NCBI GenBank assembly: GCA_032718475.1
Contig: JAUCBJ010005890.1
Location: forward strand, 1-27,923
DNA from: Nemertoderma westbladi
Lineage: Eukaryota > Xenacoelomorpha > Nemertodermatida > Nemertodermatidae
Length of the DNA stretch: 27,923 bases
Reading direction: 5' to 3'
Position 1 is the stretch's first letter, and every line of letters starts with the position of its first letter. The notes under the pieces are model-generated. The model was not told where the DNA came from and made no database searches. It saw only the letters and a list, made by a program, of their open reading frames with translations. Made by a program: the position numbers and the translations under genes. Shown here in pieces: positions 20,709 to 27,923 of this stretch.

Positions 20709-20931
20709 GAGACAGGGAGGACATTTTGCTACAATGTTGGAATAGGGCACCCTATCGGATAATTAAATCGCCTCAGTGAATTAACAATGTAAAATTATAC
20801 ATTAAGGGAAAGGACCTGTTATGGAGATGTTTTCTAACATAAACAATAAACTCACCTCAAACAATAGCACGGTTACAGCCTGATTTTTGCTTTTAATAAA
20901 GTTCATATTTGCGTGGATTTTTACCCTTCAC
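20709..20931 (-). mobile_element. Diverged MITE relative, duplicate of 15638-15863
   Basis: It is carried along in the segmental duplication; starts GAGACAGGGAGGAC and runs to TTTGCGTGGATTTTTACCC. It differs from copy A by small changes only. Confidence 0.72.
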
Positions 20932-20962
20932 CAGATTGTAAGCATATTCGTAACATTTTTTC

Positions 20963-21261
20963 TTACTGATCAACATGTCCGCAAGCGCATAAAGCCATAA
21001 GAGAGATTAGAAAAGGCAGAATAGTTAGACTAAGAAGTGAAGCAGAGATTTGGAATCCGAAATAATCATTTAGAATGCCGCCAAATAGCACGCCTAGTAG
21101 AACACCAACGGCAAAGGAAATTCTAAGAGCTTGTTGGAGAACAGCCCTGGTATCGATGTTGTCAGGGTAACCGCAGACTTTCACAGCCAGACGAGTTTGT
21201 GTTTCAAATCCAGGAATCTCCAATATTCCCGCTGCCATTCCAATCATGGCCAGCGAACTTA
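20963..21261 (-). pseudogene. Truncated 3' fragment of the MFS transporter gene
   Basis: The duplicated C-terminal part of the transporter covers the last four helices or so. It reads MIGMAAGILEIPGFETQ through to the terminal GHVDQ with one substitution noted (QQALRIS for QQAHRIS). The 5' part is missing: homology stops at 21261, where a TTAA-flanked element begins. With no promoter or N-terminal half it cannot make a transporter. Confidence 0.9.
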
Positions 21262-21390
21262 AAGACTTTGCCGAACAGCTCCTGCCCCAACCACTTACTA
21301 TGCTGCCCTCCTACACTCGTAGAGCTCCAAACTTAAGCTAGCTATTTAAAAATATGTATTTTATTTTGATTTTCGAGTTACATGGATTTA

Positions 21391-21661
21391 GAGACAGGGG
21401 GGGGGGGGGGGGGGAAACTGGACGCAAAACCCGCCTTGGCGAATTAATATCCCGCCTCAATGTTAAATTCTCAATTTAGGGAAAGGAGCAGGTTACAGTG
21501 GCATGTTATTTTAACCAAAACAATAAACTAAACACAATAGAACAGGTTACAGTTTTATTTTTGAGAGTAATCAGCTGTTATTTGCGTCCAATTTCCCTTG
21601 GAGCGGGATGAGTTTTTAATGCGTCCAGTATCCCCCCCCCCCCCCTCCCCCCCCCTATCTG
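21391..21661 (-). mobile_element. hAT-like MITE, copy 2, inverted, nested
   Basis: The element runs from GAGACAGG with 18 G (21397-21414), AAACTGGACGCAAAACCCG, to ATGCGTCCAGTAT, then C runs of 14 and 9 split by a T, ending CTATCTG. Flanks are TGGATTTA (21383-21390) and TGTATTTA (21662-21669), 7 of 8 identical. Internally it matches the reverse complement of copy 1 closely. Length differences between copies come mainly from the G/C tracts in the termini. Confidence 0.88.
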
Positions 21662-22018
21662 TGTATTTATCTTACAAATTCTAACCAGATTACTTATATT
21701 ACATCATAAATTATATAAATTTCCACAGCTGTTCCTAAGCCAAAACAATGTAACTCGCATGAGATACATGGTGTACACTTATGGTTACACGGACGGAGTG
21801 TCATTATAACATTAGGGTTACATGGTTCTGCCTTGGCATGCCTTAACAAATTAATATAATGCAGTTACATTCTACCCCCTTTTAACTCCTTTAGAGTTTA
21901 GATGCACTCTATTAAATTCTACCACCAGATAGAGCTGGCCGTAAGCTTTAACATGATACTAACATCTCATTTTCGTCAAAATTCGAGTTACATGGGTTTG
22001 CCTTAGGACGGCAGAATG

Positions 22019-22070
22019 GTTACCATTGTGTATATGTAACATTTGTTACTATTGTGCATATGTAACGTAT
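22019..22070 (+). repeat. 26-bp tandem duplication
   Basis: GTTACCATTGTGTATATGTAAC at 22019 is repeated with few changes at 22045 (GTTACTATTGTGCATATGTAAC). Each unit is itself partly palindromic (GTTAC...GTAAC). It lies inside the TTAA element. Confidence 0.8.
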
Positions 22071-22357
22071 GTGGTATAAGGCAAGTCCACAGAAGTAATT
22101 TAATTAATTCAAATCTACTAGTTGGCGCTTGACCTTGAACCGCAATAGGTAAAACCCGTCATAGTAAGTGGGTGGGCTGCAGACCTTCGGTAAAGTCTTT
22201 AACATGATAGACTACGACAGATGCAACAACTAAAAAAGGTGAATAAACATTGACTAGCACCAGACGAAAATACTAAAATTCGACACTTATTGGTAAGCAA
22301 CAATATGGGGGGAGCGACGAAGTGAGCGAAGCCTTAGCAAATGGGTGCCATTAACGA

Positions 22358-22379
22358 TTTGTGTGGCGAGCCACACAAA
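22358..22379. repeat. 10-bp perfect hairpin
   Basis: TTTGTGTGGC, the 2-base loop GA, then GCCACACAAA. It sits directly before the large foldback and next to GGAGCGACGAAGTGAGCGAAGC (about 22311-22332), so it may mark one end of the same element. No transcript evidence. Confidence 0.8.
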
Positions 22380-22530
22380 ATAGTAATGGTGATGGGTTTA
22401 AGTACAATAATCAATTTAGAAATAATATTATAAATACTAATAAATACTATAACCTTTATAGTATTTATTAGTATTTATAATATTATTTTTAAATTGATTA
22501 TTGTACTTAAACCCATCATCATTACTATTT
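22378..22530. repeat. 75-bp-arm foldback (near-perfect inverted repeat)
   Basis: The arm 22378-22452 pairs with 22456-22530 around a 3-base loop (CCT). Two mismatches were counted (in AATGGTGATGG versus AATGATGATGG, and in TTTAGAAAT versus TTTAAAAAT). It encodes nothing. It is a MITE or foldback transposon, or a recent inverted duplication. If transcribed it would give a ~150-nt hairpin. Confidence 0.95.
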
Positions 22531-22550
22531 TAAAAATTTATTCCACCACC

Positions 22551-22799
22551 TCACCTGTTTATCCCGCTATCGCCATCTGTCCAATCTTCATCCACCACAT
22601 CATCACCATCGCCACCACCACCCAATATCCCCAACATTTCCATGAACATTTCGATTCTTTCTTCCATTGCTTTCTCCCGCGCACACCTCTCCGCCTCCCG
22701 CGCTCTCCTATCCCCCTCAGCCGCTATCTCCAACTCCCAATCTCCCCCCCACACACTATTATTCTTTGCTTCTTCCTCTGTTAAAGCTTTTGCGGCCAA
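22551..22799 (-). CDS. Hypothetical acidic/coiled-coil fragment
   Basis: The open minus-strand frame of about 82 codons has no in-frame ATG at its start (upstream in-frame TAA at about 22812-22814), so it would have to be an internal or terminal exon or a relic. It contains TEEEAKNNSVWGGDWELE, a Glu/Arg-rich heptad-like stretch (AEGDRRAREAERCAREKAM), then RIEMFMEMLGILGGGGDG and an acidic tail. The pattern resembles C-terminal coiled coils of transposon-encoded Myb/SANT-like proteins, but I do not recognise it. The composition is clearly protein-like next to its AT-rich surroundings. Confidence 0.35.
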   Translation of the reverse strand: MAAKALTEEEAKNNSVWGGDWELEIAAEGDRRAREAERCAREKAMEERIEMFMEMLGILGGGGDGDDVVDEDWTDGDSGINR

Positions 22800-22859
22800 A
22801 ATGTCCCCATTTTACACAATGCACTGGTTACTCTAAACCCTTGAAAAACTCTTAAGAAC

Positions 22860-25733
22860 TTTGTATTTTATGAACTAATGTAACCTTACTCCCTCCAGCG
22901 TTTATTCTAAGTATAACACTTTCCCGTACATTCCCACAGAAATTCAGATGCTCAGATTACGAAATCACCAGTCATTGGATACTATTCCCTTTGTTTACAT
23001 TCTTCTTTGTTAGTAACTGTCCAATCAGTATACTTTCCCTCCAACGTCACCCCATAGCCTGAATTACCGGATCCATTGGTTACGGGTTGATGGCATGGTT
23101 ACTGGTCCCTGATTGGGAGTTCTTGCATGTTCCATACGTTCTACGGCGTACGATGTGATTCATGCTTTGTGGACTACTTGAGGCAAGAATATGCTTGCAG
23201 CCCCTCAGTGTGAGTGTTTATTCATTTTCTGACTTTGCCCAAAAGACCATGAGGCTAGAGTGTCAAGGAATTACACAGCACAGTAAATTATCTCTCGTCC
23301 ATTCCTGACTTTCTGACATCTGACTGATGATTAAATGCCGCACACCGCGTAATTTATATTGTTTATATTGTTATAATACTGCGATTTGTTACATATTGAT
23401 TAATGTTAAGTTAATGTTAATAACCAGTAGATCTCTTGGTTTTCATGATCATTGAGGTAAGCGGAGGGGTTTATTATTCACAATTGCATAGTTCAAATAA
23501 CAGTGGTTTGTATGAGTTTATGCTGTTTCAACCAACGTACGTGAGTTAAATGTGATTAAATTTGGTGACAGTCGGCAAATTGGTGTGTTTCAGTACTATT
23601 GTCAGTTGTGTGAATGCGAGCGAATAATTATACAGTACATTCCTGAAGAATGTAAACATTGTGCAGTTCTAGAATCAAATTTGTGTACCAGATCAGCTAC
23701 GTACGGTAGTAATTAACACCTATTCTCTTATCTGACAATTAGAATCTGGTATTAGTGCCGATCACGGGTGTAGTTACTAACACCGTAATTGCCCGGTTGA
23801 GTTGTGGATAAGGAGGAGAGAGCTTTGACGTCAGTTTGTAAGTATTGAACCTACAGCGTGCGACTAGCTTATTTTAGTAGCTAGCGCCCAGTATTGTTTT
23901 TGATTAAAACCACTAAAACCTAGTACTATTCTTTATATTCTATATCTTACACAATTACAGAGCCCTCTATAGCGAATTTCCGGGGTTTTTATGTGCTTTT
24001 CCCCTATCTTCCTTTTTGTCTTGGTTTTTCTGTTTCTTGTGATTTCTTACTCTGTAAAAATTCCCCGGCAACCCATCACCTTAACCAATATGTAGACAGC
24101 TATCATTATGTTGCATTCTACCTAACCATGCGCTTTAAGTAGATACCTCATAACCCTATGTAACCTACCTAATCCAATTATACCATTCAGTATGTAGACA
24201 CATGACCACTCCTGGGATTTCCCTATCAACTTCTCCCAACCTTATAACCCAACCTGCAACCCTATATTTGTACTTTAGATTGACAGCTTACAACTAACTC
24301 GGTGTATTTTCCCTATCACAATTACCTTACGCTATACAGTACATACATACTGGGATTCACCTATCAGGTATTCCCCTTTAAAACTTATATATATATATAT
24401 AGACCCCCACCTTTTCCTGTTAGTTGCCAGTACATAGTCTGATGCAGACCAGTAGGTCGAAAACGTTTACTATTGTATCTTTATCTAATATAATATAACC
24501 AGCTAAAGACCCTGTTCGCGCTTTCAGACCTTTGGCAGTTTAACCCGCCAAATTAAGATGTCTTCTAGATATTAAATCGCTTTTTAGCCTATGACAAGTA
24601 TTTGATTCACTACACTAGTCGAAACCAATCCGTGCGCGACCATTCACCCGCTGGATATTCCCGGGAGATTGGGTTCGACGGTTTAATTTTGTTGCTATGT
24701 AAGCCTAATGTATTATTCGACTGACAGTATTATATAATCTCTGACAATATTATTCACCTTAGGTAATATTAACAGTTCCTTTAGGACGTGGCGCTTTATC
24801 TACTTAAACAGAGTTATGACTTAAACTACTCACAACGATATGGCTTAATTATAATTCACATATATGGCGCATTCTTTAGGAATGCTTCTTTAACAGACTC
24901 ACTCATACACAATGCTGCACAATACTGCACACTAATCTGCCGATCTTCACTGATTTTAGTCACATATAAAAGGAACACAGACTGACTCATGTAGGGTCTA
25001 TCAAATAACATTAGATTCACTTCAAACCACTTTAACATAAGTCACAATCGTTTATCTGTAACCTTTCTCTCTTACCTTCGGTATATCAAGAATATTGGGT
25101 GTCGGGGTTATTTCTCGTTATTCCAATATAATAATTCATCAACAAATATAATGAATAACCGACAACAAATAGCAGTATGCAATATTCACAAAGCCAGTTA
25201 TGCAGTACTGCAGTATGCAGTGATTACGAAATTGCAGAGTGTTTGTTTCGTCAGTTAAAGGATATATGTCCTTGTAATTAAACCTACTAGTGTTGAGCTA
25301 AAAAGCATAAAACATAAAACACTAAAAGCCGTTCTTTCGTGGCTTTGAAAAACTCGTGACTACTGCTCTATACGAGTATACCAACCACTCTTATTCCACG
25401 AAGCTCCCGTTCAACACAGAGAAAGAGCAGTGAGATAGGAAATTTTCAGTTCAGTACTCTGTGATTGGTCAAAATCAAGGCTAACTCAAAATTCTATTGG
25501 GAGATACAAAAACAAGGCTATGACGCAACCTCCCTAGGCTTGTTGGCCGATTAAACAGAGCCCAGATGCCTGCGTACAGCAAATCAGCCAATAAGCTGGT
25601 AACTTGCACTATTTTTAGCTGTAGATCACTTTGAGAGTATTCTTAGCGACTGGGGGGGAACTGGCCAACAAGGCAAACGAATCAGTTATCCCACAAAAGC
25701 TTTTACACCGCTCCCAGAAAATGGGATTTAAGT
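22860..25733. other. Long stretch without a recognised gene
   Basis: No frame here carries a recognisable domain. Features seen: a dispersed-repeat-like segment near 24437-24470 (GTCTGATGCAGACC then AGTAGGTCGAAAACG) of the kind found in many invertebrate genomes; a TA run at 24388-24401; and a 10-bp inverted pair CTTGTTGGCC (25539-25548) and GGCCAACAAG (25663-25672). A promoter or introns of genes outside the window cannot be excluded. Confidence 0.5.
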
Positions 25734-25785
25734 CTATAAAATATACAAAATCACAGTTTCTAAAATATAAAAATACTCTAAACAG

Positions 25786-25992
25786 TTAGTCTTTCTTGCG
25801 CGGACGGCGTTTACGCAGTTTCTTAAGGCTAGCAAGAGTCCTTTTCTCTTTGGGGGAAGCCACTTTACTAGGAGGGCCATAACTCCTGGGTGAAGGGTGC
25901 AATATGATTGCATTAAAAGGTTTGGGTTTACGGTCGGTGTCTCGTCCATTTCGATATGCTTCTCCTCGAGCTGATTTTCCTCCGCTTGTCAT
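25786..25992 (-). CDS. Hypothetical basic C-terminal exon
   Basis: A 68-codon minus-strand frame rich in Arg, Lys and Pro: RNGRDTDRKPKPF, HPSPRSYGPPSK, then a strongly basic end TLASLKKLRKRRPRKKD before the stop. An in-frame TGA lies just upstream of its ATG, so it would either start at 25992 or be entered through an internal acceptor. It lies 0.6 kb downstream of the frame at 26608-27330 on the same strand and could be that gene's last exon. The basic tail looks like a nuclear-localisation or nucleic-acid-binding segment. Not recognised. Confidence 0.35.
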   Translation of the reverse strand: MTSGGKSARGEAYRNGRDTDRKPKPFNAIILHPSPRSYGPPSKVASPKEKRTLASLKKLRKRRPRKKD

Positions 25993-26607
25993 GGGATACG
26001 TTCATCCAAAACTCTCGCAGAGAATAGGGTTTTCTAAGCTTGATATCTTCTTTGAGATTCGAGGTTTCCCAATCGAACTGAGATAAGGCCAATTCGTTTA
26101 TCGATTGGACTTAATGTTATAACTTACGTTTATCTGAACAAACGCAGGTTTCTTTGTTGATCTTTATAGAATAGCGTTTAACTCGTGTCGTACAACGCTC
26201 TCCTTCACCTTGATGAAGGGTTGTATTGCGTTAAACGGGACGACCATACGGTTGGATAGTGATATTAGGTGTCTGCGTCATAATCCGGCTAGGTAAGATG
26301 GGCGGCTAGCTAGAAATCACTGTCGGAGTGTTACCGATTAATTGTTAGGGTAGCACTAGATCTTGAACAGTGAATACCGTCCGCGAGGATCCGCGACACC
26401 ACCAGGATCGCAGGTCTGAGGTCCAACTAAGGAATGAGGAGGTTTGACCGAGTATTACGGGACTCTGATCATAGGTTTACTCTAGGATCGTTAGAGCCGA
26501 GTGAGCATAGGTGATACGTCAAACAAGTTTCGCTCGAAACTCCAGTAAATATAACGAACACCACTGTGTTTAACACAACGTTTCCGTGGATGTTTATGTC
26601 TTTCCGT
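25993..26607. other. Possible intron or intergenic stretch
   Basis: Both strands are broken by stops, apart from an 87-codon minus-strand frame at 26469-26732 that overlaps the next gene in another phase and is probably a shadow. If the minus-strand frames on either side are one gene, this is its intron: a donor-like GTAAAT lies at 26633-26628, and a pyrimidine-rich acceptor-like stretch ending in AG lies near 26020. Confidence 0.35.
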
Positions 26608-27330
26608 TTATTGGCTGGGTCTAGGGCATTTACCGTAATAATACCCAAAAACGTACGTCTTGTAGGGGAAACGCGAGTGATCTTTCTCCAGCTTACAATA
26701 TTCCTCCATCCGTTCGAAGCTATTCGGTACAACAGGTAGCGGTCGATCGGCGGTAAGATACATCATAGGGGAATCGAGCCGTTTGAGTTCTACCATGCGG
26801 TCATGATGTATACCTTGAGGATATCGAGTTTCTAGATTTTGTTGACTGGCAATATTGAGATATGTTTCTATCAGGAATTCCAGATAATCGTTGAAGTCGC
26901 TGCGTTTATCCGGCTCCTCAACGTTTTCTCTTTCGAGTCTGTTTCGAATAGAATTCTCGTGTTCCATTCTCGGTTTATCGTTCCGCCTCCGCTGGGTAGG
27001 ATATTTCAATCGTACCATTTCCCTTTTGGTGTCGACATTGTCCGTATCGTGTAAATCGATAGGATGACCAGTAGTTAAGAAGCCCATATACGTACCATTA
27101 CGCTGCGTATATCGAGCAGCGAATTTTCTATAGTCCAACTCCCGCGAGAGCTGCACTTGGGACATTGTCGGTTCGATATAACGACCATCGTCCTCTGCAG
27201 CAGTTGGACTAACGTCGCCGCGTATTAAGCTATCAACAAACGCTTGTAAAAGTAGAGTATATCGCTCCCCGATACCAAGACCATCTTCTATCAACTCCGT
27301 CATGTCTGCTATATATGAGTTTATCCACAT
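26608..27330 (-). CDS. Unidentified protein or exon, about 240 residues
   Basis: The minus-strand frame is open from an upstream in-frame TGA; its first ATG is at 27330 (MWINSYIADMTELIEDG), giving 240 codons to a TAA. Composition is normal for a soluble protein with balanced, non-repetitive codon use, unlike the AT-rich surroundings. Seen in order: a helical N-terminus (LGIGERYTLLLQAFVDSLIR), a polar middle (LSRELDYRKFAARYTQRNG), a highly charged stretch (RRRNDKPRMEHENSIRNRL), DFNDYLEFLIETYLNIASQ and a C-terminus with YVFGYYYG. At YYY-G a donor-like GTAAAT begins at 26633, so the last seven residues may be intron read-through. No signal peptide or membrane segment. I do not recognise the family. 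Confidence 0.5.
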   Translation of the reverse strand: MWINSYIADMTELIEDGLGIGERYTLLLQAFVDSLIRGDVSPTAAEDDGRYIEPTMSQVQLSRELDYRKFAARYTQRNGTYMGFLTTGHPIDLHDTDNVDTKREMVRLKYPTQRRRNDKPRMEHENSIRNRLERENVEEPDKRSDFNDYLEFLIETYLNIASQQNLETRYPQGIHHDRMVELKRLDSPMMYLTADRPLPVVPNSFERMEEYCKLEKDHSRFPYKTYVFGYYYGKCPRPSQ

Positions 27331-27381
27331 TATAAGGAGTTTATATTTAGGCGAGCGGGCGTCGCTGCCTACCCCAATCAA

Positions 27382-27923
27382 CCCCCGGACAGGACGAGAT
27401 CCTCAGCGCCGATGTGTCGTCGCCCCCGTACTTTCGCCAACGACGTAGCCGCACAACGACAACGACAACCGGCACAAGTCACTCAACTGTCCGTCCCAAA
27501 GGCTTAGATGTACTTCAGGTTTCCTTGGAGAGTTAGGTTACTTTTACGATTGCGACTAGCTACTGTAAACACACCTTAGCAGTAACATTCACCTATAAAC
27601 TCACAAATACCACACACACAACTTGTCACAAATTACACACACTCGGGTCACTTGTCCGTTAGTCAATGCCTTCCAGAATGTCACTGTATTATTATGTATT
27701 CTTGGATACTATCAGTGCACTATTTATTCCCTATGCTATTCAATGGGACAGGCTTTCTATTGTTCGTTTAACTCAATTCTAATTCTAGCGTGGTTGTTGC
27801 TATGGTGACATTATGCAAAGCTAGCGGTAGAATTAGGGTAGTTCCAATGCATACAGATCTGGGATGTTATTTAATAGTATTCTTTAATAGTCAATGTTCT
27901 GTTTTATACATGACTTCATGAAT
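27382..27923. other. Right-edge stretch, probable 5' side of the unidentified gene
   Basis: It contains a GC-richer segment with CAACGACAACGACAAC (about 27450-27468) and then returns to AT-rich sequence. No domain-bearing frame is present. A promoter or first exon of the 26608-27330 gene could lie here, but no element is named with confidence. Confidence 0.4.

Larger units (their letters stand above)
17719..21261 (+). repeat. Segmental duplication, unit B
   Basis: This is a direct duplicate of 12518-16191. It starts abruptly inside the LINE endonuclease and ends inside the transporter gene, so both ends are duplication breakpoints and not element ends. Differences from unit A include an 82-bp deletion (A 13315-13396, TAA at both edges), a 17-bp deletion in the RT (A has ACGTAAGGGAAAGGCAT), an 18-bp segment that A lacks and absence of the mini-insertion. 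The non-coding part (20060-20708) matches A closely and holds no gene. Confidence 0.95.
21259..22202. mobile_element. TTAA-flanked DNA transposon remnant (~936 bp), non-coding
   Basis: The left end TTAA-AGACTTTGCCGAA (21259 on) and the reverse complement of the right end TTAA-AGACTTTACCGAA (up to 22202) are inverted. Similarity continues ~46 bp inward (both have CCACTTACTATG about 30 bp in). Flanking TTAA is the target of piggyBac-type elements, although the terminal bases are not the usual CCC. No transposase frame is present. It contains the hAT-like MITE copy 2 as a nested insertion, so the original was about 660 bp. The interior repeats the phrase GAGTTACATGG (about 21374 and 21983). Confidence 0.6.

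Noticed and set aside
25650-25672. GGGGGGGAACTGG as a third hAT-like MITE end
   Set aside because: The match to the TIR is only 13 bases and then reads CCAACAAGG and not ACGCAA. No internal MITE sequence follows.

Overview
This window is eukaryotic, almost certainly an animal and most likely an invertebrate. It holds two large AT-rich satellite arrays, a non-LTR retrotransposon with an APE-type endonuclease, a solo LTR, short TIR elements with target-site duplications and a 12-helix SLC18B1-like transporter. There are no operons, ribosome binding sites or bacterial gene packing. The species cannot be fixed from the sequence. Intact coding content is low; the interest lies in how repeats and transposons are nested and duplicated.

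Layout. 1-4373: satellite with a 92-bp period that runs off the left edge. 4500-4752: a 253-bp hAT-like MITE with a perfect 8-bp target duplication and a run of 21 C inside one terminus. 5662-5880: a 27-bp direct repeat. 6118-6540: three ~151-bp minisatellite units rich in CAGA. 6821-7567: a broken Ly6/three-finger-like gene. 8007-10895: a second satellite with a 42-43-bp period. 10930-11245 (minus): a decayed integrase-like gene fragment. 11500-14990: a LINE (endonuclease plus reverse transcriptase) interrupted by a 505-bp solo LTR and by a 29-bp antisense insertion of a LINE 3' end. 15893-17176 (minus): an apparently intact, intronless MFS transporter.

17719-21261 is a direct duplicate of 12518-16191. 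It carries the LINE from mid-endonuclease onward, the LINE's 3' flank and the last ~100 codons of the transporter gene. Its right end coincides with a TTAA-flanked element of ~936 bp, which itself contains the second copy of the hAT-like MITE in inverted orientation. At 22378-22530 lies a near-perfect 75-bp foldback. From 22.8 to 25.7 kb no gene is visible. From 25.8 to 27.4 kb the composition becomes more GC-balanced, and the minus strand carries an unrecognised 240-codon frame plus a short basic frame that may be exons of one gene.

How the parts relate. The satellite-1 monomer also occurs singly, in reverse orientation, just downstream of both LINE copies. The MITE family has a diverged relative in the 3' flank of the transporter. 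The LINE's (TAG)n 3' end turns up as a tiny TPRT-like insertion inside the LINE itself. The order of events can be read in part: LINE, then solo LTR and mini-insertion in copy A, segmental duplication, and separate small deletions in copy B. I found no convincing new defence or biosynthetic system; the best leads are the repeat relationships and the unidentified minus-strand gene near the right edge.
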